DNA of 64,000 bases from positions 248,001 to 312,000 of the forward strand of contig CAWIVH010000015.1 in the NCBI GenBank assembly GCA_963839475.1, in the 5' to 3' direction. Origin of the DNA: CAWIVH01 sp963839475 (GTDB taxonomy: Bacteria; Acidobacteriota; UBA6911). Positions within the stretch are counted from its first letter, which is position 1. Each line of letters opens with the position of its first letter. Below are positions 34,154 through 43,287 of the stretch, piece after piece. A program made the translations under genes and the position numbers. Under the pieces are notes generated by a model. It had not been told where the DNA came from. It did not search any database and worked only from the letters and a program-made list of their open reading frames with translations.

Positions 34154-35539
34154 CTAGACCTCCAGTTTCCAGGGTTCCCGGTAGTTGATTCTGGTAAAGG
34201 GCCGGGCTTCGGGCTGCCGCACCGTAAAAGTTTTCTCGTCGAAATCGAGCCGCGTCTTGGCCCGCATGGATACGTTGCCCAGCAGGCAGACCGATGAAGA
34301 TCTCACCAGGTTTTCGATATCGCTGGTCGGCTTCTGGCGGCTCTTGATGCATTCAAAAAAGTTTTTCCAGTGATCGCTGACCTGCGGCCGCTCGGGCGCC
34401 GGTTGCGCCGGCGGTTGGCCCTCTGCCGGCTTCGGGCGGGGGGGAGCTCCCTGGCCTACGATAAACTCGATCGGCTCGTGCTGGGAGCCTTTATTCGGGG
34501 TGAACCAGCAGCCTCTTCTGGTTAGCACGATCATTCCATCGGTTCCCATGATGCCGGTGGCTCCTCCCTGGCCGAACATCGGGGTGGGGCAGCTCTCGCG
34601 CAGCTCATAGGTCATCATGAAATCGGGATATTGAAAGTCCGCCGTCATCGTGTCGGCGGTCTCCAGGTTGTCCTGGACCCAGAACCTGCCTCCCAGTGCG
34701 TTGATTGCGAACGGCATCGGCTCGCCCATGCACTGGTGAATCGGATCGATGTAGTGAACGCCCCAGTCGGTCATGGATCCACCGGCGTAATCCCAGAAGT
34801 ATCGGAAGGTCGGGAAGGTAGCCTTGGTGACTCCCCAGCGGTTCTCATTGAAGGGAACCTTGCGGGCCGGGCCCAGCCACATGTCCCAATCGAGGCCCGG
34901 AGGAGGGTTGCCGTCCGCTGGCCGGCCGTATCCTTCTTTCTTGGCAAGACCGGTGGACCAGGTTTTACACCACGTGATCTGCCCGAGCTTTCCGCTGCTG
35001 ACGATCTCTTTGGCCTTTAGAAAAGTCGGCATGGAGCGCTGCATGGTGCCGCCCTGCACGATGCGGTTGTATTTGCGCGCGGCCTCAACCATTTTGGGTC
35101 CCTCGTCGAGATAGACGCAGGCCGGTTTCTCGACATAGACATCCTTGCCCGCCTTGCAGGCCTCCACGCTCATGTAAGCGTGCCAGTGATCGGGCGTGCT
35201 GATGCAAACGGCGTCCACGGATTTGTCGGCGAGGATTTCACGGAAATCCTTTACGAGTTTCGCTTCCGATCCGTACTGAGTGCGGACTGCGGCCGCGGCT
35301 TTGTCCAATGCCGGCTGATAGACATCGCAGAGGGTCACGACCTGGGCTTCCTCGCGGGCCGCGAGCGCGTTGCGAAGGTTGCTCATTCCTTGCGCCCCGA
35401 GGCCGATAAATGCGATCGCTATACGGGAATTGGCCCCCTGGGCCCCGCGCGGAAAAAGATTCGCCGTCAGACCTGCCGCTCCGGCGGTTTTCAGGAAATC
35501 CCTTCGATCCATCGATCTTTTGCTATCATGCTGATCCAT
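34154..35539 (-). CDS. Tat-exported Gfo/Idh/MocA family oxidoreductase
   Basis: 461-residue NAD(P)-dependent oxidoreductase with a Tat signal (MDRRDFLKTAGAAGL). The Rossmann motif FIGLGAQGM follows around residue 44, and the family EKP motif with the substrate Lys is VYVEKPACV near 133. CISTPDHWHAYMS and the C-terminal domain with DWGVHYIDPIHQCMG are also typical. Exported members in Acidobacteriota and Planctomycetes act on sugars or glycosides, often by oxidation at C3. The ATG at 35539 has GGAGAA upstream; a longer start at 35563 lacks one. No operon partner adjoins it. The substrate is unknown. Confidence 0.88.
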   Translation of the reverse strand: MDQHDSKRSMDRRDFLKTAGAAGLTANLFPRGAQGANSRIAIAFIGLGAQGMSNLRNALAAREEAQVVTLCDVYQPALDKAAAAVRTQYGSEAKLVKDFREILADKSVDAVCISTPDHWHAYMSVEACKAGKDVYVEKPACVYLDEGPKMVEAARKYNRIVQGGTMQRSMPTFLKAKEIVSSGKLGQITWCKTWSTGLAKKEGYGRPADGNPPPGLDWDMWLGPARKVPFNENRWGVTKATFPTFRYFWDYAGGSMTDWGVHYIDPIHQCMGEPMPFAINALGGRFWVQDNLETADTMTADFQYPDFMMTYELRESCPTPMFGQGGATGIMGTDGMIVLTRRGCWFTPNKGSQHEPIEFIVGQGAPPRPKPAEGQPPAQPAPERPQVSDHWKNFFECIKSRQKPTSDIENLVRSSSVCLLGNVSMRAKTRLDFDEKTFTVRQPEARPFTRINYREPWKLEV

Positions 35540-35682
35540 ATTTTCTCCGTCTGTTGTTGACATAAATCCATTGAAGCCATTGCGGGCGGATTTCGGCCGG
35601 CCCTGTTCAACCGGCCTGCGCGATAATATTCAGAATCCTCCCTTTCCTCAACAACTCATTCCAATCGGGATTCGCCCCCCGG

Positions 35683-36579
35683 TTATCTTTTGGCGACGCC
35701 GAGCAGGCGAGCCATGGTTCCAGACCAGCACTTGGCCTGCACTTCCTCAGGGATTTTGTTCGCCTTCAGGAATGCATCGAATCGCTCGATGTTAGATTCC
35801 AGCCCTTCCGGTCCCTCATCCGTTCCAAAGACGATTTTTTCGAAGGCGTGCTCACCTGCACTCGGAGAATGCATGGTTGCCAGGGAAGGCCGCCACCATA
35901 AGATTTCCCCCCAAAATTCCGGGCGATCCTTTTTCTTGAGCAGCGAGGATCCCGTGAGGTCAAAAAGCAGATTGGGATTCCAGCGGGACGCTTCCGCGGC
36001 TTCGTCGTACCAGGGATTGCCCAGGTGGGCGCCCTGCAGCGAAAGTTTGGGGTATCGGCGGGCGACCTCGTCCAGGAATGCAGGGCGCATTTTTGCCATT
36101 CCTGTCGTCCCCGGTTTATCCGCGCTTCTTCGAGCGACAATCCCCGAGTGAAACAAGGCAACCATCCCATGTTTCTGAATTCTTTCATAAATGGGAAAAT
36201 AGGCGGGATCATTGAAGTCCCGGGCCGGGTATATCAGTTCCCCGATCCCCTTGAATCCGGCATCGTGGAACCTGTCGATTTTGGCGATGGCTTCCGGGTC
36301 GTCCAGATCAATGCTTCCATAGGGAATAATAGTCTGCGGACTTTTCTTTGCCGCTTCGCGGACGGTTTCGAGCGCCGCAACCGGAGTCAAAATGCAGACC
36401 ATGGTGTTGTACTTTTGATAAACCTCAAGCGTCTTGGCGATGAAGTCCGGGTTGTTCTTGTAGTGATAGTGAGAATCGATTTTGAAGCGGGTTTTGGCAT
36501 CCTGGGCCGTACCTGGCGCCGGCAGAATCATAATCAAGGTTGAAACAACGAGACCGGGACTCCATCGGAAAAATTTCAT
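35683..36579 (-). CDS. Exported amidohydrolase-family protein
   Basis: 298-residue TIM-barrel protein of the amidohydrolase-2 type. A signal peptide (VVSTLIMILPAPGTAQ) is followed by FKIDSHYHYKNNP, which holds the first metal-site HxH equivalent. Later blocks are ILTPVAALETV, FHDAGFKGIGELIYPARDFN, MVALFHSGIVA, the LQGAHLGNPWYDE segment, and FGTDEGPEG with the catalytic-type Asp. Family members hydrolyse or decarboxylate small cyclic or aromatic substrates. The ATG at 36579 has AGGAG before it, while a start at 36795 would add 72 residues without a signal. Substrate is unknown. Confidence 0.82.
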   Translation of the reverse strand: MKFFRWSPGLVVSTLIMILPAPGTAQDAKTRFKIDSHYHYKNNPDFIAKTLEVYQKYNTMVCILTPVAALETVREAAKKSPQTIIPYGSIDLDDPEAIAKIDRFHDAGFKGIGELIYPARDFNDPAYFPIYERIQKHGMVALFHSGIVARRSADKPGTTGMAKMRPAFLDEVARRYPKLSLQGAHLGNPWYDEAAEASRWNPNLLFDLTGSSLLKKKDRPEFWGEILWWRPSLATMHSPSAGEHAFEKIVFGTDEGPEGLESNIERFDAFLKANKIPEEVQAKCWSGTMARLLGVAKR

Positions 36580-36787
36580 TTTTATTCTCCTATTGAAGGT
36601 GAGCGCACAGCATTTTATCCCTGAAAAACACCTGAGGGTTAGCAGAAATCCACTCGAAAAGGTGCCTGGACAGCATAATTGTTCTGATATTTCGGAGGGC
36701 TGTAAGTGCAGAATAGGCAAGGCATCATAATGATGGATCAGGGAATAGGAACAAGGTTCCTCCGGCAATGCTGCAGGTGATTCCACC

Positions 36788-38323
36788 ATGGTCAAGATTT
36801 CGAAATGTTTCTACGGCGCCTTGTTTTTGGCTCTCTTCGTTCTGCCTTATTCCGCCTGCCGGCGCAATGCGGCTGTCCGCCAGCCATCGATAGCGCCGAA
36901 AGTTCTGGAGTATCTTGCGACCGGTGACAAAGCCCTGGCTGAGCACCATCTTTATGCCTGGCGCTCGGCCTATGCGGAGTATTTGAAGGCTTACGAGATC
37001 GGACATACCGAGGAAGCCCGGCACAAACTGTTGCTGACAAAATTCCTCACCATGTCGCGCCAGATGGACGAAGATATCCCCCAGGGGAGAGTGTCCGAGA
37101 CTGTCTCTGAAATCTGCTCCGTCAAAATAAATTCGAGCTTCCAGGGATTGTGCCAGCTTGCCAGGCTTTATGAACGGGGCTATGGAGCGACTTCCCAGGG
37201 CAAAAACACGAACCTGCCCCAAGCGGCCGCCACCCCGTTTTTCGCTTTCGACGGCGGCCCTCTGGATTCCTACCTCCAGCGGCTCTATATCCGCACTTGT
37301 GGATTGGAGGAAGCTCGCGATTCACTTCAGAACCTGCCCGATGCCAACAGGAACTCCGCGGGAAATCTTTATCTGGATATGGGTCGCGAGACGATTCGGA
37401 AAGCGGCCGAGCTTGAAAGGATGCACCCTGAGTTTGCCGAGCTGTTCGCTTTTTTGGGGGAGGATCAGTTTCAGAAGACCCGCTATACCGGCGCCCGCAA
37501 TTATTTCAACAAGGCTTTGCAACTCGTGCCCGACTACACCCGCGCGCAGATCGGATTGGGGAATATTTGTTTTTACGCGCTTGAAGATTGGGCCAAGGCC
37601 ATGCAGATATACGAATCCGTGCTCCGCTGGGACCCCGGTAACACGGCTGCGCTTTTCGGCAAAGGCGCCTGCCTTTATCATCTGTCACGGCACGAAGAAT
37701 CGAATGACGTCATGGACCTTGCCTTGAAGAGCGACATCACGCGCAAGGGCCGGGCAAGCCGGCAGAGCATTCGCTACTATCAGGTGGAAGCCAACTACTA
37801 CAAAGCTTCCAATTATTCGCAGATCGGCGACAAGGCCATGGCCAGACAATTCATCGAAGCCGCCAGAGTTTTCAGCCGCGATACAGAACATGTCAACTAT
37901 CTCTCGGCCGTGTTGCACTTCGAAGGCAAACAAATGGAGGAAGCCCGGGAAGAGTTGGAGCAGCTAATCCGCAGCGGGACGTCGTTCTGCAACAGCCGGT
38001 ACTACCTCGGGCGCATTTATCATGGCAAAAACGATTCGAGGGCGTTCGATCAGTTTCTTGGAGCCTGTTCGTGCATGCAGGGAACGATTCGAGGAATGGA
38101 AAAGCAGCTGAAATCCGTGCCTGGAATGGATATTGAGGCGGAAGAAAAACAGGCGTTGACCGGACGATTGGAGGAAAAACTCTTCAATTACAGGCTCGAG
38201 TCCAGTGCTACGGTGTCGAATATGATCAATATTGTCGCCGCCTCCGATCACGAAAAAAGGAAATACTATTACGACATCATGGCTGAGCTGCTTTCAGCCA
38301 TCCAACCCAAAGCAAATCCCTAA
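36788..38323 (+). CDS. TPR-repeat lipoprotein
   Basis: 511-residue protein with a lipoprotein-type signal: FYGALFLALFVLPYSAC followed by RRN, the Cys at 24 being the probable lipid-modified residue. The rest is helical with tetratricopeptide-like repeats, clearest around residues 215-325 (AELFAFLGEDQFQKTRYTGA, then IGLGNICFYALEDWAKAMQI and FGKGACLYHLSRHEESN) and again near 385. It is probably an outer-membrane or periplasmic scaffold. It is divergent from the amidohydrolase gene across ~210 bases. No partner is evident. A GGCCCTGCGGGCC palindrome follows the stop near 38353. Confidence 0.78.
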   Translation: MVKISKCFYGALFLALFVLPYSACRRNAAVRQPSIAPKVLEYLATGDKALAEHHLYAWRSAYAEYLKAYEIGHTEEARHKLLLTKFLTMSRQMDEDIPQGRVSETVSEICSVKINSSFQGLCQLARLYERGYGATSQGKNTNLPQAAATPFFAFDGGPLDSYLQRLYIRTCGLEEARDSLQNLPDANRNSAGNLYLDMGRETIRKAAELERMHPEFAELFAFLGEDQFQKTRYTGARNYFNKALQLVPDYTRAQIGLGNICFYALEDWAKAMQIYESVLRWDPGNTAALFGKGACLYHLSRHEESNDVMDLALKSDITRKGRASRQSIRYYQVEANYYKASNYSQIGDKAMARQFIEAARVFSRDTEHVNYLSAVLHFEGKQMEEAREELEQLIRSGTSFCNSRYYLGRIYHGKNDSRAFDQFLGACSCMQGTIRGMEKQLKSVPGMDIEAEEKQALTGRLEEKLFNYRLESSATVSNMINIVAASDHEKRKYYYDIMAELLSAIQPKANP

Positions 38324-38432
38324 GCTTCTCCACTCTCCAATGATTTGCCACCGGCCCTGCGGGCCTGGAATTTTGATGGGGGCAAATTCCGAAGTCATTC
38401 ACCGCGAAAATATTTAATTTGGACAGGCTTGG

Positions 38433-38510
38433 GCTGAAGCGCGGATCCACATGATAACGAATTGTGAGGCGTGGCTTGATCCGGACAAGCCCGGGATTCA
38501 TTTCGGTCTC
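38433..38510. repeat. Composite copy of dispersed intergenic repeat
   Basis: GCTGAAGCGCGGATCCACATGATA (38432-38455) matches the copy at 12929-12950, and CCGGACAAGCCCGGGATTC (38481-38499) matches the palindromic copies at 29796 and 28102. Both halves of the repeat family occur together here, which suggests they form one larger mobile or regulatory element. Confidence 0.5.
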
Positions 38511-38562
38511 ACCCAGGTGCAGCTCCTAATCGAGGGATGCCAAGCCGCAATGCGCGGGGCAG

Positions 38563-39027
38563 CTATTTCTGAACTTCTGCTTTGGCAACACTGGCCACAA
38601 CGCTCACGGCCTCGGGCGGCACCCCGTCAGTCTCGAGATCCCGTATGTTGAGAGTGCCGCCCGGCTCGATAACCCCCCGCACGTTCACATTGCATGTCTT
38701 GATGTATTTCATCGAGGCGTCCTGATAGCGAAACAATAGTCCTATCCCGCCATAGGCGATTTTAGACGTGTTGGTGAGGGTCAGAGAGTGGATCGCTTTC
38801 CGCAGATGTTCCTCATATCGCCAGGTTTCTTTGGAAATCCGGAGATACCCTTCCGGGTATTGCTGGTAGTAGACCCGGGTCTGCTCCTCCATGCTGAGTT
38901 TCTTCTGGACCGGCTTTACCGGCAGCGGCATGACTCTGGTGGCAACCTTGTACCCCGAATAGATCATGGCTGCACCAAGGAGAAGGCCGTCGATGATCCA
39001 AAATGTTATCGAAGGTTTCCAAGCCAT
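38563..39027 (-). CDS. Single-pass membrane protein of unknown function
   Basis: 154 residues with one N-terminal membrane helix (ITFWIIDGLLLGAAMIYSGY, residues 7-26) followed by a short charged linker (VKPVQKKLSMEEQTRVYY) and a small soluble domain rich in beta-type segments. That domain (LTLTNTSKIAYGGIGLLF, then NVRGVIEPGGTLNI) resembles extracytoplasmic beta-sandwich domains such as DUF2393-like or FxLYD-type proteins, but I do not assign it. It lies 34 bases beyond the amidase gene stop, on the same strand, and is likely the upstream member of a two-gene unit reading away from it. Topology: N-in, domain outside. Confidence 0.62.
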   Translation of the reverse strand: MAWKPSITFWIIDGLLLGAAMIYSGYKVATRVMPLPVKPVQKKLSMEEQTRVYYQQYPEGYLRISKETWRYEEHLRKAIHSLTLTNTSKIAYGGIGLLFRYQDASMKYIKTCNVNVRGVIEPGGTLNIRDLETDGVPPEAVSVVASVAKAEVQK

Positions 39028-39060
39028 GAGTTGATCTTTAACCTTGGGCCGGGCTACGTG

Positions 39061-40587
39061 CTACCTGCGCGCCGGTTTCATGTGGTTGATGATCTCGGGT
39101 GCATCTTCGATCGAGGGAATCAACGCAGGGGTCAATTTCACCTTCGCAGCCTGTTCGTAGGCATAGCCCAGTCCCAGCAGCTGGCTCTCGCTCCATGCCG
39201 GCCCGACGAAAGAGAGGCCGACCGGCAGGCGCTTGACGGCTCCCATCGGCACCGTCAGGTGCGGGTAGCCCGCGACCGCCGCCAGATCCCCGGCACCGCC
39301 GCCGGAGATCTGGTCGCCGTTCACTGCGTCGATCTTCCAGGCCGGCGGCATCGTGGGAAACACCAGTGCGACACAATCGTTTGCCGCAAGCATGCGATCG
39401 ATGCCCCCCGGTCCGGCCAACTGGTATGAGAGAGCGCGCGCAGCCTTGTAATCCGAGTCATCCAACCCTTTGGTCGCTTCCGCTTTTTCGAAAGTCTCCT
39501 GACCGAAAAGCGACATTTCGGTTTCCTGGTTTTCCTTGTTGAAGGCGATGATCTGGGCCAGGGTTCGTGTTTTTACGGCCGCCGGAGTGGTGGCCAGGTA
39601 GGCGTTCAGATCGGCTTTCAGCTCCGTGTGAAGAACCTTCGTTTCCTCCCGACCCAAGCGCTGGCGGTCTTCGAATTCCTTGATTTCCACCAGGGTCGCG
39701 CCCGAATCCTTGAGCACTCCGAGGGCTTTCTCGAACAGCGCGTCGACGGGGATGGACCAGCCCGCGGCGAAGCGGAGCACGCCGATGCGCTTTCCTTTGA
39801 GGGTGGCCGAATCGAGCGCGGCCACATAATCAGCTTTGCGGCTGTCAGCATCCTTGGTGGCGACATCGGCCGGATCAGTACCGGCGATCGCAGCCAGAAC
39901 TCGAGCAGCGGTCCGTACATCTTTGGTCATCGGGCCGGCGGTGTCCTGGCTGTGGCTGATCGGCACGATGTGGGTGCGGCTTACCAGGCCGACCGTCGGT
40001 TTCAGCCCCACAATGCCATTAATGGAAGCCGGGCAGGTAATGGAGCCGTCCGTCTCAGTGCCGATGGCTGCATCTACCATCCCGGCAGCCACCGCTGCGC
40101 CTGAGCCGGACGAGGAGCCGCAGGCATTGCGGTCCAGTGCATGGGGATTTCGTGTCTGGCCTCCGACTGCGCTCCAACCCGAAATTGAAGCGCTGGACCG
40201 GATGTTCGCCCATTCCGAAAGGTTCGTCTTGCCCAGGATAATGGCTCCGGAGGAACGCAGCCTCGCGACCAGCGGGGCATCCCGGTCCGTGACATTATCC
40301 TTGAGCGCAAGGCTGCCGGCTGTTGTCGGCAGCTTGCCCTGCATTTCAATATTGTCTTTGATAAGGATGGGGAGGCCGAAAAGGGGGCCCCTGGATGCTC
40401 GATTGCGATCGAGCGCACGGGCATGCGCCAGCGCGTCAGGATCGACGGCAATCACGGCGTTCAGCAGCGGATTGATTTTTTCAATTCTTGCTATGGCAGC
40501 CGCCGTTTCAGCTTCGGCGCTGACTTGAGCGGATACTTTAGCAGGCAAGGCAATCAAAATAGCGGCCAACATAAGCGTCAAGAACAT
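39061..40587 (-). CDS. Exported amidase (amidase signature family)
   Basis: 508-residue amidase-signature enzyme with a signal peptide (FLTLMLAAILIALPAKVSAQ). The Ser-cisSer-Lys triad is visible: Lys in GLPILIKDNIE (about residue 78), the glycine/serine-rich block ACGSSSGSGAAVAAG with the cis-Ser, and the nucleophile Ser in GTETDGSITCPAS. It is full length and complete. Members hydrolyse amide bonds of diverse small molecules; exported ones are common in soil bacteria and must not be confused with GatA. The ATG at 40587 is chosen because it begins the signal peptide; the longer frame to 40773 is not supported. Confidence 0.88.
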   Translation of the reverse strand: MFLTLMLAAILIALPAKVSAQVSAEAETAAAIARIEKINPLLNAVIAVDPDALAHARALDRNRASRGPLFGLPILIKDNIEMQGKLPTTAGSLALKDNVTDRDAPLVARLRSSGAIILGKTNLSEWANIRSSASISGWSAVGGQTRNPHALDRNACGSSSGSGAAVAAGMVDAAIGTETDGSITCPASINGIVGLKPTVGLVSRTHIVPISHSQDTAGPMTKDVRTAARVLAAIAGTDPADVATKDADSRKADYVAALDSATLKGKRIGVLRFAAGWSIPVDALFEKALGVLKDSGATLVEIKEFEDRQRLGREETKVLHTELKADLNAYLATTPAAVKTRTLAQIIAFNKENQETEMSLFGQETFEKAEATKGLDDSDYKAARALSYQLAGPGGIDRMLAANDCVALVFPTMPPAWKIDAVNGDQISGGGAGDLAAVAGYPHLTVPMGAVKRLPVGLSFVGPAWSESQLLGLGYAYEQAAKVKLTPALIPSIEDAPEIINHMKPARR

Positions 40588-40813
40588 GTCACGCTCCGGG
40601 GATCGGAAATGAAGTTGATGCTGCAGCTTATTATGCCTCTGCCCGGCTTTTCCAGGACAAGCTTTGTTCAAATATTGAAACGCCAGGTCCACGAAGAAAA
40701 ATAAACGAAATCCTTTGGTGTCTTGACGGTCTCCGCGGTTCATTCCATGTCCTGGACAATATAGACCCTCCAATGATAAACGGAGCTATTATGGATCAGG
40801 CGGGATTTTAAAC

Positions 40814-42136
40814 ATGCCTTTAGCCGGGAATCGCACATTTGTCGGATTTGGTTTTGGTCCCATTCAGGGAGGTCTGTTTCTCTACGAGGCGTTCCAATCG
40901 GGAGCCTTTGGGCGCCTTCTCGTGGCCGAAGTGGTGCCCGAGCACGTGGAATCTGTTCGGAAGGCGGGCGGCTGGTTCCGCGTCAACATCGCGCACCGGG
41001 ACCGGAGGGAAACAGCCCTCATCGGACCGGTGGAGCTTTGCGATCCGGCGCGTGCAGAGGATCGGCACACGATGGTTGAAGCCATTGCAACTGCCGAAGA
41101 GATTGCGACTGCGGTTCCCAGCGTGAAATTCTATTGCGCCGGCGGCGCGGGAAGCATCCAAAGCCTGCTTGCTGCAGGCTTGGCAAAGAAAACCGATCGT
41201 CGCTATCCGCGCGCTGTCATTTACGCCTCCGAAAATCATAACCATGCAGCGGAGATGCTTCGCGGGCATGTATTGGATTCCGTCGGCGCAGGTGCGCGGC
41301 ACGCCCTTCAAGACCGGGTGAAATTTCTGAACACCGTTATAGGAAAGATGAGCGGCGTTGTCACAGATCCTGCAGAAGTCTCCGGCTCGGGACTCAGCAC
41401 GGTTACCCCGTCGGAAAAAAGAGCATTCCTCGTCGAGGCGTTCAATCGCATTCTCATCTCTCAAATCAGGTTTGAGGATGGAGAGGGGCTTTTCCGGAGG
41501 GGTTTGGATGTCTTCGAGGAAAAGCATGACCTTCTCCCTTTTGAAGAAGCCAAACTCTTTGGTCATAACGCCACGCATGCACTTGCGGCCTATGTCGCGT
41601 CGGTCCAGGGGCTGCGAAGGATGGCGGAAATCCCTTCGATCCCGGGATTCATGGAGTTTCTCGGCCAGGCATTCATCGAAGAATCGGGAACGACCTTGAT
41701 AAGGAAGCATCGGGGTCTGGATGCGCTATTTACACCGGCAGGGTATCAGGAATATGCAGAGGACCTTCTGTTCCGGATGACCAACCCGTTTCTCACCGAT
41801 ACGGTAGAGCGGGTGGGCCGGGATCCGGAGCGGAAGCTGGGGTGGGGTGATCGACTGGTCGGCCTCATGCGCGAGGCTTTGCGTCTTTCTGTAAGCCCGA
41901 AGCGGTATGCATTCGGAGTTGCCGCGGCGCTGGCGACCCTTGATCGCTCGTTCCTGGGAGGCGCGAAGTCCATCTCTTCCGCGCTGGATGTTATCTGGGA
42001 AGAGGATTCCCCTCCGGAGGGAGAAAAGGCGGCAGTCGTACGATTGATCGAAGCAGAGCGCCTGCGGCTGTTGCGCTGGAGGAACGCCGGATTTCCCAGT
42101 TTGGAAAACATTTTCCAGGGATCCACTGAGCTTTAG
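40814..42136 (+). CDS. Mannitol-dehydrogenase-like (polyol dehydrogenase) protein
   Basis: 440-residue protein resembling mannitol-1-phosphate 5-dehydrogenases. The C-terminal domain carries the KLFGHNATHALAAYVASVQG motif (near 249), equivalent to the active-site K-x4-N-x2-H block of the family, preceded by AFNRILISQI. The N-terminal part starts FVGFGFGPIQGGLF, where the family's usual Rossmann G-x-G-N-I-G-R-G-F becomes GFGPIQGGLF. NAD binding is therefore plausible but atypical. It would interconvert a polyol (phosphate) and a keto sugar in the cytoplasm. It is a stand-alone gene, divergent from the amidase. Specificity is unknown. Confidence 0.68.
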   Translation: MPLAGNRTFVGFGFGPIQGGLFLYEAFQSGAFGRLLVAEVVPEHVESVRKAGGWFRVNIAHRDRRETALIGPVELCDPARAEDRHTMVEAIATAEEIATAVPSVKFYCAGGAGSIQSLLAAGLAKKTDRRYPRAVIYASENHNHAAEMLRGHVLDSVGAGARHALQDRVKFLNTVIGKMSGVVTDPAEVSGSGLSTVTPSEKRAFLVEAFNRILISQIRFEDGEGLFRRGLDVFEEKHDLLPFEEAKLFGHNATHALAAYVASVQGLRRMAEIPSIPGFMEFLGQAFIEESGTTLIRKHRGLDALFTPAGYQEYAEDLLFRMTNPFLTDTVERVGRDPERKLGWGDRLVGLMREALRLSVSPKRYAFGVAAALATLDRSFLGGAKSISSALDVIWEEDSPPEGEKAAVVRLIEAERLRLLRWRNAGFPSLENIFQGSTEL

Positions 42137-42324
42137 CTGTCCGGCATGAGGGCTGCGAAACTTTGCCTCGAAATTGCAGCCAGCCGGCCATCATTCTTTT
42201 CTCCGCCCTACTGGAAGGGCAGCCATGTGCAATCTTCGAGGGCTTCGCGGTGACAGACGCTTGTGGTTCATTCTATCGAGTGATCCACATTTCCGGCGGG
42301 AAGGAGCGAGTCCCCTTGACGCTG

Positions 42325-43236
42325 CTATAAGGAGCGCATGTATTCGAAGTTAGCCCGTGCGGCCTCCATTGCTGTCATATTGACAATGGGCGGCTCCTGC
42401 TCGGAGAAGAAGAATTCAACCCCCGCCGCCTGCGCTGCTGCGAAGATAGGTTTGTATTCGATCTGACCACGTCCAAGTTCCGTTCCCGTCGGGCGATCCG
42501 GCCCATACAGGGCGTATGTGGGCTTTCCCTTCAGGACGAAGTCCTTCGCGTGAAGCATGCGGTAGCGGTTGAGATGGCGCTTGAAGTAGTCGATAGGTTT
42601 CTGTCCCGCTGCGACAGCCCAGCCGCAGTCATGTTCGAATTTGACGAGATTGGCGTCGGTTTCCTGGAGCAGGATCTGATAGCCGGTCTGGCCGCTGCCA
42701 AAATCGACGAATTCAAAATTGTGGTTATGATAGGCGAATTGAAGATTTGCCTGTTTCGCCTTTTCACCTATCTGATTGGCCAGTTCGGAGATCTTTTTAA
42801 AATCGTCCGCAGTCAGGCCGGCCAGCATTTTTGCCCGCTCCGGCCCTGAGATATTCCCGGCCCGCGGTGGCATCAACACCGAACTTGCAACATAGCGCGC
42901 GCCCACCGAATGTGCGTCTTCGAATAGTGGACCCGGATCCGCAGTCGAAAAGCCCAGGTGGCAGCTGGGACACTGGAGCCCGGCGTCGTCGAGTGCCTTG
43001 CGGAATTCTTTGGCCGAAAGCTTGGCGAATCCGGCGCTTTCAACAAACTTGTATCCGATCTTCTTGAGCGCCTGAAGAGTGCCGGCCACGTTCGCATTCA
43101 GGTCTGCCGCCACCGTGTAAAGTTGAATCCCCAATGCCCGGTCCGATGCAGCAGCCCAATTGCTCCGCGGCAGGGCGCTCATCACCGCTGCGGCACTACT
43201 CAGCGTCATAAATTCCCGTCGATTCATATGTTCCAT
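42325..43236 (-). CDS. Tat-exported sugar isomerase/epimerase-like protein
   Basis: 303-residue xylose-isomerase-like TIM-barrel protein (sugar phosphate isomerase/epimerase group) with a Tat signal (MNRREFMTLSSAAAVMSAL). It carries the usual exported-family block LGIQLYTVAADLNANV, the FAYHNHNFEF metal-ligand strand near 165, KFEHDCGWAVAAGQ near 194, RYRMLHAKDF near 217, and FFFSEQEPP near 272 with the last acidic ligand. Related exported proteins occur with GMC dehydrogenases and DUF1080 proteins and are proposed to epimerise or eliminate 3-keto sugars. The gene follows the cytochrome gene by 51 bases on the same strand and may belong to that operon. Activity is inferred from family only. 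Confidence 0.85.
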   Translation of the reverse strand: MEHMNRREFMTLSSAAAVMSALPRSNWAAASDRALGIQLYTVAADLNANVAGTLQALKKIGYKFVESAGFAKLSAKEFRKALDDAGLQCPSCHLGFSTADPGPLFEDAHSVGARYVASSVLMPPRAGNISGPERAKMLAGLTADDFKKISELANQIGEKAKQANLQFAYHNHNFEFVDFGSGQTGYQILLQETDANLVKFEHDCGWAVAAGQKPIDYFKRHLNRYRMLHAKDFVLKGKPTYALYGPDRPTGTELGRGQIEYKPIFAAAQAAGVEFFFSEQEPPIVNMTAMEAARANFEYMRSL

Positions 43237-43287
43237 GTTTATCAGACTCCTGGCTTGTCAAGAAATCGTGGCTCTCAGGCCGCCCGA

